64,000 nucleotides of DNA from Gallibacter sp963558965 (GTDB lineage: Bacteria > Bacillota > Clostridia > Peptostreptococcales > Anaerovoracaceae), in the NCBI GenBank assembly GCA_963558965.1, contig CAUWIT010000001.1:108736-172735 (forward strand), in the 5' to 3' direction. Both the position numbers and the translations under genes were made by a program. The stretch's first letter is position 1, and the number at the start of each line of letters is the position of its first letter. Below the pieces are notes generated by a model. It saw nothing but the letters and a program-made list of their open reading frames with translations, was not told where the DNA came from and made no database searches. Below, in pieces: positions 17,715 through 26,833 of the stretch.

Positions 17715-20186
17715 TTATTTTACTACAATGTTTATTAGTTTGTTAGGTACAGCGATAATTTTTACTACGTTCTTACCCTCTACCAAAGCTTTAACTGACT
17801 CTTCGTTCATACAAACTTTCTCCAGTTCTTCTCTTGATAGTCCGTTATCAACATCTAGTTTTTCTTTAACTTTACCGTTGATTTGAACTACGATTTCTAT
17901 AGTATCTTTTACCATAGCTTTTTCATCTGCCTCTGGCCAAGACTGTAAATGAACTGATTCTTTTTCTCCAAGGCCTTCCCATAATTCTTCGCATAGGTGT
18001 GGAGTAAATGGAGCTAATAACAATACTAATTTATTTAGTGCATCTCTAAATAATCCCGGATTAAAGTCGTCTAACTCCTTATATTTGTACATTTCATTTA
18101 CTAATTCCATAATAGATGAAATAGCTGTGTTAAAGTTAAATCTTTCGCCTATGTCTTCGCCAACTTTTTTGATAGTTGTATTTAAAACATAAGCTAGCTG
18201 CTTGTCAGCCTTTGTAACTGCATCTGTTTTAGCTTCTACACTTCCGTATTTTTCAATATTTTCGTATACAAGCTTATATACTCTGTTAATAAATCTATAA
18301 GAACCTTCAACTCCCTTATCAGACCAATCTAGTTCTTTTTCTGGTGGAGCTGCAAATAAGATAAATAGTCTTGCTGTATCTGCTCCGTACTGGTCGATAA
18401 TTTCAGCAGGTGTAACAACATTGCCTATAGATTTACTCATCTTACGTCCATCTTTAATTACCATGCCCTGTGTTAACAAGTTTTTAAATGGTTCTGTATC
18501 TTCTACAAGACCTAGGTCATGTAATACCATCTGGAAAAATCTTGCATACATTAGGTGTAAAATTGCATGTTCAACACCACCGATGTACTGGTCAACATTC
18601 ATCCAATACTTAGCCTTGTCTTTATCGAAAATTTCTTTATCATTTTTTGCATCACAATATCTTAAGAAGTACCAAGATGAATCAAGGAATGTATCCATAG
18701 TATCCATTTCTCTTCTTGCAGGTTTGCCACATTTTGGACATACTGCCTTAGCAAATTCTTTACTTGTTGTCAATGGTGATTCACCCTTACCTGTAAATTC
18801 AACATCTTTTGGTAACATTACAGGTAGGTTTTCTTCTTTTTCAGGAACCCATCCACAATCATCACAGTAAATCATAGGAATTGGTGTTCCCCAATATCTC
18901 TGTCTTGAAATTAACCAGTCACGCAATCTGTAATTAACAGTCTTTTTGCCGATGCCTGCCTTTTCAAGTTTTTCAATCATCTTATCGATTGCTTCCTTGT
19001 TGTTTAGACCATCAAATTCGCCTGAGTTAATCATTTTGCCTTCAGCAACAAAAGCTTCTTTTAGATTGTTAACATCTATTTCAGGATCTTTAGGTTCTAC
19101 TACAGGTATGATTTCTAAACCAAACTTTTTAGCAAAGTCAAAGTCTCTCTGGTCATGAGCTGGTACAGCCATAATAGCTCCTGTACCATATCCCATAAGT
19201 ACGTAATCTGAAATATATACAGGGATTTTTTTGTTATTTACAGGATTTATACAATATCTGCCTATAAATACACCTGTTTTTTCATTTGTTGTACTTGTTC
19301 TTTCGATTTCGCTCATATGCTGAACTTTGTCCAAGTATTCTTCAACTGGTTTTTCGTATTCTGTGCCAGCTACAAGTTCTTTTACATATGGATGTTCTGG
19401 AGCAAGTACCATATAAGTTGCACCATACAAAGTATCTACACGAGTAGTGAAAATATCTAATACTTTGTCGTAGTCTTCTATTTTAAACTTAACTTCAGCA
19501 CCGATAGATTTACCAATCCAGTTTTTTTGCATAACTTTAACTTTGTTAGGCCATCCTGGTAAATCTTCTAGTCCATCTAGCAATCTTTCAGCATAATCTG
19601 TAATCTTAAAGTACCACTGTGATAAACTCTTTTTACCTACTTCAGTTTTACATCTTTCGCATTTGCCATCTACAACCTGCTCATTTGCAAGTACTGTTTG
19701 ACAACTAGGGCACCAGTTTACTGGATTTTCCTTTTTATATGCAAGCCCTTTATTGTAAAATTGGATAAAAATCCACTGCATCCACTTGTAGTACTCAGGA
19801 GTACAAGTAGCAACCTGTCTATCCCAATCATATGACAATCCTAGTTCTTTTAACTGTTCTGTCATTTCTGCCATATTTTCATAAGTCCATTTTGCAGGCT
19901 CTACGCCATGTTTGATTGCAGCATTTTCCGCAGGTAATCCAAAAGCATCATAACCCATTGGATGAAGAACATTGAAACCTTTCATTGTCTTGTATCTAGC
20001 TAGTACATCACCTATTGAGTAGTTTCTTACATGTCCCATATGAAGTTTTCCTGATGGGTATGGAAACATTTCTAGCACATAATACTTTTCTTTGTTTTCA
20101 TCTTCAACAACTTTGTAAATGTTGCTTTCTTCCCACTGTTTTTGCCATTTTTTCTCAATTTTACCAAATTCGTATCTTTCGTTCAT
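17715..20186 (-). CDS. leuS: leucyl-tRNA synthetase
   Basis: Class I enzyme that charges tRNA-Leu. 823 residues, bacterial LeuRS length. HMGH at 49-52, two zinc-type Cys pairs (CPSC and CERC; CPKC downstream), the CP1 editing domain with a TGAIMAVPAHDQRD stretch, and KMSKS near residue 582 are all present. A GGAGGAG site precedes the ATG, three bases after rsfS. No T-box leader fits in that gap. Two tRNA-Leu genes lie elsewhere in the window. Confidence 0.98.
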   Translation of the reverse strand: MNERYEFGKIEKKWQKQWEESNIYKVVEDENKEKYYVLEMFPYPSGKLHMGHVRNYSIGDVLARYKTMKGFNVLHPMGYDAFGLPAENAAIKHGVEPAKWTYENMAEMTEQLKELGLSYDWDRQVATCTPEYYKWMQWIFIQFYNKGLAYKKENPVNWCPSCQTVLANEQVVDGKCERCKTEVGKKSLSQWYFKITDYAERLLDGLEDLPGWPNKVKVMQKNWIGKSIGAEVKFKIEDYDKVLDIFTTRVDTLYGATYMVLAPEHPYVKELVAGTEYEKPVEEYLDKVQHMSEIERTSTTNEKTGVFIGRYCINPVNNKKIPVYISDYVLMGYGTGAIMAVPAHDQRDFDFAKKFGLEIIPVVEPKDPEIDVNNLKEAFVAEGKMINSGEFDGLNNKEAIDKMIEKLEKAGIGKKTVNYRLRDWLISRQRYWGTPIPMIYCDDCGWVPEKEENLPVMLPKDVEFTGKGESPLTTSKEFAKAVCPKCGKPARREMDTMDTFLDSSWYFLRYCDAKNDKEIFDKDKAKYWMNVDQYIGGVEHAILHLMYARFFQMVLHDLGLVEDTEPFKNLLTQGMVIKDGRKMSKSIGNVVTPAEIIDQYGADTARLFILFAAPPEKELDWSDKGVEGSYRFINRVYKLVYENIEKYGSVEAKTDAVTKADKQLAYVLNTTIKKVGEDIGERFNFNTAISSIMELVNEMYKYKELDDFNPGLFRDALNKLVLLLAPFTPHLCEELWEGLGEKESVHLQSWPEADEKAMVKDTIEIVVQINGKVKEKLDVDNGLSREELEKVCMNEESVKALVEGKNVVKIIAVPNKLINIVVK

Positions 20187-20189
20187 CTA

Positions 20190-20534
20190 TTACTCCTCCC
20201 AATTTAGAGTTTCACAATCAGCCCATACTTTTTCAATATTGTATTTTTCTCTCATTTCCAATGTTAATACATTTACAATAATATCGCCAAAATCTAAAAG
20301 TATCCAGCCTGATTCTTTTTTGCCTTCTATGCTTCTAACTAATAAGCCTTCTTTTGCAAAAGCATCTTCTACTTCATCAGCTAAGGCACCGATAAGTCTT
20401 TCGTTGCTACCTGAAACTAAAATCATATAGTCTGCGATTGAAGATTTTGTAGCAATATTAAAAATATCAATATCTTCACCTTTTTTGCCGTCTAATACTT
20501 TTGCTGCTAGCAAAGCAAATTCTCTACTATTCAT
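20190..20534 (-). CDS. rsfS: ribosomal silencing factor RsfS
   Basis: Binds L14 and blocks subunit joining when nutrients are scarce. 114 residues from the chosen start. Typical features: KKGEDIDIFNIATKSSIADYMILVSG, then ALADEVEDA and GWILLDFGDIIVNVL. The open frame reaches 20582, inside yqeK, but the ATG at 20534 matches the family N-terminus (SREFALLAAKVLDGKK). The nadD-yqeK-rsfS order is conserved. Confidence 0.95.
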   Translation of the reverse strand: MNSREFALLAAKVLDGKKGEDIDIFNIATKSSIADYMILVSGSNERLIGALADEVEDAFAKEGLLVRSIEGKKESGWILLDFGDIIVNVLTLEMREKYNIEKVWADCETLNWEE

Positions 20535-20559
20535 CAATATTTTAATTTCCTTTCTATTC

Positions 20560-21138
20560 TTATTTATCAATTTGGTCTTCAAACCAAAGTTTTGCTTTTA
20601 TTGTATCCTCGTCTATATCCTTTATACCTTTTTCCTGTAGATGTTTTATAGTACTTGTAAGAGATAAAAGACAACCTTTATCTAAATCTTCATAAGTCGC
20701 TTTTCTAAGCTCCTCAATACCATCGTAATCTCTACCCGGTTCAATAGCATCAGCTATAAATACAATTTTTTCTGTTTTACTCATGCCAGGTCTGCCTGTA
20801 GTATGATAAGACACAGCATCAACAATTTCTGGATCATCTATACCCCATTGCTCTTCCATTAACTTTGCAGCCACTTTGCCGTGAGCAATATTTCTATTGT
20901 TAAGATATTTTTCATCCAGTCCCATCTTATTTACAAGATGATTCATCTCATCGTTGTTATAGCCTTTTGCCATATCGTGAAACAGTGCGGCCAAAGTTGT
21001 TTTATCAACATCTCCGCCATACATCTCACTTAACTTTTTAGCCTCATCAACTACATTGTAAACATGTTTTAATCTGCTACCTGACAGTTTTTTTTTCAAA
21101 AATTCACCTAAGCTTTTGTCCTTATATATATAATCCAT
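20560..21138 (-). CDS. yqeK: HD-domain bis(5'-nucleosyl)-tetraphosphatase YqeK
   Basis: HD-fold hydrolase of Ap4A and related dinucleotides. 192 residues. The metal site is visible as RLKHVYNVVDEAKKL (first His), ALFHDMAKG (His-Asp), NIAHGKVAA and a downstream AVSYHTTGRPGM (His). IVFIADAIEPGRDY completes the family pattern. Its start overlaps nadD by 17 bases, which implies coupling. Confidence 0.93.
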   Translation of the reverse strand: MDYIYKDKSLGEFLKKKLSGSRLKHVYNVVDEAKKLSEMYGGDVDKTTLAALFHDMAKGYNNDEMNHLVNKMGLDEKYLNNRNIAHGKVAAKLMEEQWGIDDPEIVDAVSYHTTGRPGMSKTEKIVFIADAIEPGRDYDGIEELRKATYEDLDKGCLLSLTSTIKHLQEKGIKDIDEDTIKAKLWFEDQIDK

Positions 21139-21727
21139 TTTCTATAATATACCTTTCTACAGATTTAGTAACCAAATCAGAAATACTTCTATTTTCGGCA
21201 AGCCTATTTCTTATATCTGTTGATGAGATATGAAATCTGCGATTGTCGATTTTATTTACATCTGTATTATACTTTTCCTTGGCATTTTTTATAGCCTCAT
21301 CAAGTTCGTCTATTTTATAGCCTGGTCTAACGCCGACTATAAATTTGTACTCCCTTAACATATCTACACCATTTTTCCATTTTTCAATACTTAAAAATGA
21401 ATCTGTGCCGGATATAAAATAGATTTCAGCCTCTGGCCCTTTTATTTTTTTCACTGCTTCCAAAGTTTTATAAGTATAAGAAATTGAATCCTGATCAACT
21501 TCCCAAGTAGAAACTCTAAGACCTTCACAATCTTTTACAGCTTCTTTTAACATATTTACCCTATGAAAAGCATCAGTTACATGTTTATCTTTTTTAAATG
21601 GTTGAACCCTTGCTGGCATAAGTATAACTTCATCTAACCCCATCTGCTCTTTTGCATCTATAGCTAGATTTATATGTCCTCTATGACAAGGATCAAAAGT
21701 TCCACCTAAAATTCCAATTTTACTCAT
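21122..21727 (-). CDS. nadD: nicotinate-nucleotide adenylyltransferase
   Basis: Transfers AMP to nicotinate mononucleotide in NAD synthesis. 201 residues. Nucleotidyltransferase motif GGTFDPCHRGH lies near the N-terminus and the ISSTDIRNR motif near the C-terminus. The first His of the usual DPxHxGH is Cys-His-Arg-Gly-His, within family variation. Twelve bases downstream of aspS; weak ribosome site. Confidence 0.95.
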   Translation of the reverse strand: MSKIGILGGTFDPCHRGHINLAIDAKEQMGLDEVILMPARVQPFKKDKHVTDAFHRVNMLKEAVKDCEGLRVSTWEVDQDSISYTYKTLEAVKKIKGPEAEIYFISGTDSFLSIEKWKNGVDMLREYKFIVGVRPGYKIDELDEAIKNAKEKYNTDVNKIDNRRFHISSTDIRNRLAENRSISDLVTKSVERYIIENGLYI

Positions 21728-21739
21728 AACTATCTGTTA

Positions 21740-23503
21740 TTAACCTCTTTTTAGACCTAACTCAGCAAGCTGCTCATCAGTTACAGCACCTGGCGCCTCT
21801 GAAACCATACACTGAGCTGCCTGATTTTTAGGGAATGCCATTACTTCTCTAATGCTGTCTTCTCCAGTAAGTAACATAACAAGTCTGTCTAAACCGTATG
21901 CCAATCCACCATGTGGAGGTGCACCATACTTAAATGCTTCAACTAAAAATCCGAATTTTTCATCGATATCTTCTTCTGAAATACCTAGAATTTTAAACAT
22001 TTTTTCCTGAAGCTGTCTATCGTGAATTCTTATTGAACCTCCACCTAATTCAACACCGTTTAGTACAATATCATAAGCATTTGCTTTAACTTTTTCAGGT
22101 TCGCTGTCTAACATAGGAATGTCTTCTTCTTTTGGTGAAGTGAATGGGTGATGCATAGGATGTAGCTCTCCAGACTCATCGTCTACTTCAAATAGTGGGA
22201 AATCAACTACCCATAGAAGTTCAAATTTGCTGTCGTCAAGCAATCCTAATTCACCTGCTATATGTCTTCTTAAAAATCCTAATGTATCAAATACAACCTT
22301 AGGTCTATCAGAACAAATTAAAATTAAATCTCCAGCTTTTGCTTCAAATACATCTGCAATTTCTCTTAACTGCTCAGGTGAGAAGAATTTATTTACTGAA
22401 GATGAAATTTCATCTTCTCCCACTTTCATCCAAACTAATCCTTTTGCACCATAGCTCTTAGAAGCTTCAATTAACTTGTCGATTTTTTTACGAGTATATT
22501 TATCAGCTGCACCATCGATGCAAATACCTCTAACATCTCCACCTGCAGCAAGAGCATCTGTAAATACCTTGAAATCACAATCAGCTACTACGTCGTTTAG
22601 CTTTTTAAGTTCAAATCCAAATCTTAAATCCGGTTTATCACTACCGTAGCGTTCCATAGCTTCGTCATACTGCATTCTCTTTAGTGGAAGTTTAATATCA
22701 ACTCCCATCATTTCTTTAAAAACTCTTTTAATAAATCCTTCGTTTACTGCAATAACATCATCAGTATCTACAAATGACATTTCAAGGTCAATCTGTGTAA
22801 ATTCTGGCTGTCTATCTGCTCTTAAGTCTTCGTCTCTAAAGCATTTAACAATCTGCATATATCTATCTGTTCCACCTACCATAAGAAGCTGTTTAAACAT
22901 CTGTGGTGACTGTGGCAATGCATAAAATGAACCAGGATTTACTCTTGATGGTACTAAGTAGTCTCTTGCACCTTCTGGAGTAGGCTTAATTAGCATAGGT
23001 GTTTCAACTTCTGTAAATCCATTTTCATCAAAGTAGTCTCTAGCTAATTTTGTAATCTTATGTCTAAATGTAAGATTGTTTTGCATCTTCTGTTTTCTTA
23101 AGTCTAAATATCTATATTTTAATCTTAAGTTATCATCTACATTATCATCATCTTTAATGTAAATTGGTGGAGTATCGGCTTCGCTGTAAATTACTAAATC
23201 ATTTACAAAAACTTCAATATCTCCTGTAGCAAGTTCTTTGTTTACTGATTGTCTTTCTTTGACTACACCTTTAACTCCAACAACATATTCGCTTCTTAGT
23301 TTATCTGCTTTTTGGAACAATTCCTGAGGTATTTTGTCATCAAATACAATCTGAACAATACCAGTCTTATCTCTTAAATCACAGAAAATAAGTCCACCTA
23401 GATTTCTTCTTTTGGCAATCCAGCCATTTAAAACTACTCTCTCTCCAATATGTGAGGCATCTAGTTTGCCACACATTTCAGTTCTTTTAAAAATATTTGA
23501 CAT
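21740..23503 (-). CDS. aspS: aspartyl-tRNA synthetase
   Basis: Class IIb synthetase for tRNA-Asp (possibly also tRNA-Asn; not resolvable by eye). 587 residues, the bacterial type with a GAD insertion. N-terminal OB anticodon domain (RVVLNGWIAKRRNLGGLIF), motif 2 (CFRDEDLRADRQPEFTQID), motif 3 (GLAYGLDRLVMLLTG) are clear. AGGAG site before the ATG. hisS lies directly upstream, the usual Firmicutes pair. Confidence 0.97.
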   Translation of the reverse strand: MSNIFKRTEMCGKLDASHIGERVVLNGWIAKRRNLGGLIFCDLRDKTGIVQIVFDDKIPQELFQKADKLRSEYVVGVKGVVKERQSVNKELATGDIEVFVNDLVIYSEADTPPIYIKDDDNVDDNLRLKYRYLDLRKQKMQNNLTFRHKITKLARDYFDENGFTEVETPMLIKPTPEGARDYLVPSRVNPGSFYALPQSPQMFKQLLMVGGTDRYMQIVKCFRDEDLRADRQPEFTQIDLEMSFVDTDDVIAVNEGFIKRVFKEMMGVDIKLPLKRMQYDEAMERYGSDKPDLRFGFELKKLNDVVADCDFKVFTDALAAGGDVRGICIDGAADKYTRKKIDKLIEASKSYGAKGLVWMKVGEDEISSSVNKFFSPEQLREIADVFEAKAGDLILICSDRPKVVFDTLGFLRRHIAGELGLLDDSKFELLWVVDFPLFEVDDESGELHPMHHPFTSPKEEDIPMLDSEPEKVKANAYDIVLNGVELGGGSIRIHDRQLQEKMFKILGISEEDIDEKFGFLVEAFKYGAPPHGGLAYGLDRLVMLLTGEDSIREVMAFPKNQAAQCMVSEAPGAVTDEQLAELGLKRG

Positions 23504-23524
23504 TTATCCTTCTCCTCGTCTAAT

Positions 23525-24778
23525 CTATCTAATTGCTTCGATTATCATGTCTAGTTCAAATGGAACTTCTTCCTGTGTTGAAGTTGCCATTGTTTTAATT
23601 GAAACTTTTTTCGCTTCAAGCTCATTGTCGCCAATTACTATAGTTTTTCTAGCATTTGTTCTATCTGCTAACTTAAATTGGCCTTTAAAGTTTCTTTCCA
23701 TAGCATCTATTTCAATTTTAAAGCCTTTATTTCTAAGCTCTCTAGCTAATTTTATAGCAGCTTTTTTAGGTTCTGTTCCCATAAATGCAATTAGTGCATC
23801 TACTGGCTCTTCCTCTGGAATAACAACACCGCTAGCTTCCATAACAATTAGAAGACGCTCTTTACCCATTCCAAAACCTACTCCTGGGATTTCAGGGCCT
23901 CCTAGCTCTTCACCAAGGTGGTCATATCTACCTCCGCCGCAAACTGTGCCTTGTGCTCCTATTACATTTGTTACGAATTCAAAAGCTGTTTTTGTGTAAT
24001 AATCAAGACCTCTAACGATATCAGAATTGATTGTGTATTCAATGCCTGCAGCTGTTAGGTTTTCCTGAAGTGCTTCAAAATCTGCCTTACAGTCATCGCA
24101 TAGATAATCGATCATAGTAGGTGCATCCTTAACTATTTCCTTACATGTTTCGTTTTTACAGTCGATTATACGCATTGGGTTTCTTTCGTATCTATCTTTA
24201 CATGTATTGCAAAGCTGATCATACTTAGGTTTTAAGTATTCTTTTAAAGCTTCTCTGTGTTTTTTTCTACAGTTAGGACATCCTACAGAATTAATTTCCA
24301 ATGCGATGTCTTTTATGCCTAATTCCTTAAGGAAGTCGTATGCCAATACGATAACTTCAGTATCAGCCATCATGCTTTTTGAGCCAAATAATTCAATACC
24401 AAACTGGTGAAATTGTCTCATACGTCCAGCTTGTGGATTTTCGTATCTAAAACATGGAATATTGTAATAGAACTTACTTGGCTGTGGATTAGCATAAAGC
24501 TTATTTTCGATAAATGCTCTCATAACCGGTGAAGTTCCTTCTGGTCTAAGAGTTAAGCTACGTTTAGACTGTTCCCATGTATACATTTCTTTTTGAACGA
24601 TATCTGTAGTATCACCTACACCTCTTACAAAAAGTTCAGTGTGTTCAAACATAGGAGTTCTAATTTCTTTAATATCATATCTGCTGCAAACTTCAGCAAA
24701 TTTCTTTTCTATATACTGCCATTTATATGCGTCAGCAGGTAACATATCTTTTGTACCTTTAGGTGCTTTAGTTAACAT
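23525..24778 (-). CDS. hisS: histidyl-tRNA synthetase
   Basis: Class II synthetase for tRNA-His. 417 residues. N-terminus LTKAPKGTKDMLP, motif 1/2 region with TLRPEGTSPVMRAF and CFRYENPQAGRMRQFHQFG, the His-specific LDYYTKTAFEF and GRYDHLGEELGG, and a C-terminal anticodon domain (IVIGDNELEAKKVSIK). Four Cys of CPNC, CNTC and CDDC suggest a zinc insertion. AGGAGG ten bases before the ATG. No T-box leader is present. Confidence 0.97.
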   Translation of the reverse strand: MLTKAPKGTKDMLPADAYKWQYIEKKFAEVCSRYDIKEIRTPMFEHTELFVRGVGDTTDIVQKEMYTWEQSKRSLTLRPEGTSPVMRAFIENKLYANPQPSKFYYNIPCFRYENPQAGRMRQFHQFGIELFGSKSMMADTEVIVLAYDFLKELGIKDIALEINSVGCPNCRKKHREALKEYLKPKYDQLCNTCKDRYERNPMRIIDCKNETCKEIVKDAPTMIDYLCDDCKADFEALQENLTAAGIEYTINSDIVRGLDYYTKTAFEFVTNVIGAQGTVCGGGRYDHLGEELGGPEIPGVGFGMGKERLLIVMEASGVVIPEEEPVDALIAFMGTEPKKAAIKLARELRNKGFKIEIDAMERNFKGQFKLADRTNARKTIVIGDNELEAKKVSIKTMATSTQEEVPFELDMIIEAIR

Positions 24779-24783
24779 CTATT

Positions 24784-26208
24784 TTAAACCTCCTTAAACA
24801 AATTTTTCTCTTTTCTCTCAAGCATCTCATCGATGCGTTCTATATATATTTGATAATTTGAAACATTGGCTACTCTTTCAAGTCTATTTTGCTCAGGATA
24901 ATAAAGTTTAGAAATACCTCCAGCGCCTAATGCTACTATACTTTGGTGTTCATCCATAATACGTGCATTGTATATGCTTTCGGTTCCTTTTAAGCAAAAA
25001 CCTGTATTTTCTCCAGCTCCAGCCATATGTTTTTGTCTGTACAAATAATATGGTATAAAATTTTCTTTTTCTAGTCGCTCATATCCATAATCCATCATCT
25101 CAGTTGCGATTTTACCAATATTGTAATGGTAACTTTCGTCTATACCTGCAAGTTTTGATGCTCTTTTTACAGCTAATGTATGAATGGTTATATTGGTTGG
25201 TTCAAGCTTTATCACTTCTTCAAGGGAGTACTTGAAATCCTCAAGATTTTCTCCTGGAAGACCTACGATTAAATCCGTATTTATATTTTTTATACCTACT
25301 TTGTGTGCTAGTTCAAAACCTTTTCTTACATCCTCAACGCTATGGGCTCTACCTATAAGCTCCAATGTCTTATCGTGCATAGTTTGGGGATTTATACTTA
25401 TACGCTCCACTCCCGCTTCTTTTATAGCTAAAAGTTTTGCTTCTGTAATAGTATCCGGTCTACCTGCTTCAACTGTAAACTCTTTTAATTTATCAGTTTT
25501 AAAACATCTATTTACATGTTCTAATAAGTCTCTTAAAGCATTTTCATCTAGTGTAGTTGGTGTGCCGCCGCCGATATATATAGATTCTGCATATATATCC
25601 ATTTCCTTCATCTTTGTTGCTACATAATCTATTTCCTTATGTAAAGCTTTCATATACTTGCTAATTTCATCTTCCGTAGTTTGATTTGAAGTAAATGAGC
25701 AATAAAGACATCTAGTTGGACAAAATGGTATTCCTATGTAAAGTCCTACGCTTTTGCCTTCGGCTTCACCAAAAGCATCCATTTGATACTTGTATATATT
25801 AGAAGTTAGGTGAGTTTTTTCTTCACTTACACAGTAATATTCTTGAAATAGTTTTTCAGTATCTTCTATTGCTTTTTCCTTGTTTGTATTAGATGCCACA
25901 GTTTCTCCAAAAAGTTTTACAGGTCTAATACCAGTTATTGTTCCCCATTTTGGATGATAATTTGTTTCACTAGCCAATATATTAAATAACTCTTTTTTTA
26001 ATATATTTTTATCTCCATCAAAACTAAGCTCAAAATACTTGTCTCCTTGTATTTTTGCGCTTAGTTTATCATTTATATCTATTACATTTGAACAGTTTGG
26101 ATCTTTTTCATCTAAGATTACCAAAAATTCATCTGGTTTTAAAAATACTTTTATTAGCTCTTCGTATTGATGAGCTTTTTCTACATTTTTCAAATAAAAT
26201 TTATACAA
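24784..26208 (-). CDS. hemZ: oxygen-independent coproporphyrinogen III oxidase-like protein HemZ
   Basis: Radical-SAM enzyme of the HemN/HemZ group, assigned to anaerobic oxidation of coproporphyrinogen III. The cluster motif is C163-PTR-C167-LY-C170, followed by YIGGGTPTTLDE. The N-terminal 150 residues match the HemZ-specific domain and not short HemW. An upstream TTG at 26229 is in frame, but TTG at 26208 has AAGGAG ten bases before it and fits the family start (LYKFYLKN). Either way the start lies in the end of the MBL gene. No other haem gene is in the window, so a different radical-SAM role remains possible. Confidence 0.88.
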   Translation of the reverse strand: MYKFYLKNVEKAHQYEELIKVFLKPDEFLVILDEKDPNCSNVIDINDKLSAKIQGDKYFELSFDGDKNILKKELFNILASETNYHPKWGTITGIRPVKLFGETVASNTNKEKAIEDTEKLFQEYYCVSEEKTHLTSNIYKYQMDAFGEAEGKSVGLYIGIPFCPTRCLYCSFTSNQTTEDEISKYMKALHKEIDYVATKMKEMDIYAESIYIGGGTPTTLDENALRDLLEHVNRCFKTDKLKEFTVEAGRPDTITEAKLLAIKEAGVERISINPQTMHDKTLELIGRAHSVEDVRKGFELAHKVGIKNINTDLIVGLPGENLEDFKYSLEEVIKLEPTNITIHTLAVKRASKLAGIDESYHYNIGKIATEMMDYGYERLEKENFIPYYLYRQKHMAGAGENTGFCLKGTESIYNARIMDEHQSIVALGAGGISKLYYPEQNRLERVANVSNYQIYIERIDEMLERKEKNLFKEV

Positions 26209-26815
26209 AAGGATTATTCTCCTTTTCAAAGCCTATAGTTGTGCTACCCATATGTCCAGGGAAAACCTTTGTATCATCTGGCAATACAAATAGTTTTTCT
26301 TTTATGCTATTGACTAAAACTTCCATTGATCCACCGACAAAGTCGGTTCTACCAACTGAGCCGTGGAATAGTGTATCTCCACTAAATAGGACTCTGCCAA
26401 TACGAATACACATTCCTCCTTCACTATGACCTGGAGTCATAATAAAATGTAGTACCATATTTCCAATTTCCATAGTATCGTTTTCGTCCACTAAAATATC
26501 CGGTGTAAATTCAACTTGTGCTCCAAGTAATTCTCTAGACATGTTGATATTATGGTCTTGTAGCATTGGAAGTTCAGCTTTTGCAGCTACAACTTTACAG
26601 CCGTATTTTTCTTTTATAGCATTTACACCACCGATGTGGTCACAGTGACCATGAGTTAAAATAATATACTCAAGATCTATGTTTTCTTCTGCTATTGAAT
26701 CTTCGATTTTTTTGTTAAATCCACCTGGATCAACAATAAAACCTTTATTTGTATCATCCCAAACTAGGTAAGTATTTACCATAAGTGGGCCTGATGGAAT
26801 ATTTTTTACCTTCAT
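26201..26815 (-). CDS. MBL-fold metallo-hydrolase (glyoxalase II-like)
   Basis: Single-domain metallo-beta-lactamase fold hydrolase, probably a thioesterase of the YqgX/glyoxalase II type. 204 residues. HGHCDH (55-60), MTPGHSEGGMC (third His), LFSGDTLFHGSVGRTD (bridging Asp) and FPGHMGSTTIG (last His) give a complete dinuclear metal site. Its end overlaps the hemZ start by eight bases. Substrate unknown. Confidence 0.92.
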   Translation of the reverse strand: MKVKNIPSGPLMVNTYLVWDDTNKGFIVDPGGFNKKIEDSIAEENIDLEYIILTHGHCDHIGGVNAIKEKYGCKVVAAKAELPMLQDHNINMSRELLGAQVEFTPDILVDENDTMEIGNMVLHFIMTPGHSEGGMCIRIGRVLFSGDTLFHGSVGRTDFVGGSMEVLVNSIKEKLFVLPDDTKVFPGHMGSTTIGFEKENNPFV

Positions 26816-26833
26816 GCAATTTTCTCCTAAAAC

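Noticed and set aside
20187..20189. T-box leader before leuS, aspS or hisS
   Set aside because: The upstream gaps are 3 to 36 bases, too short for a T-box; none of its motifs was seen.
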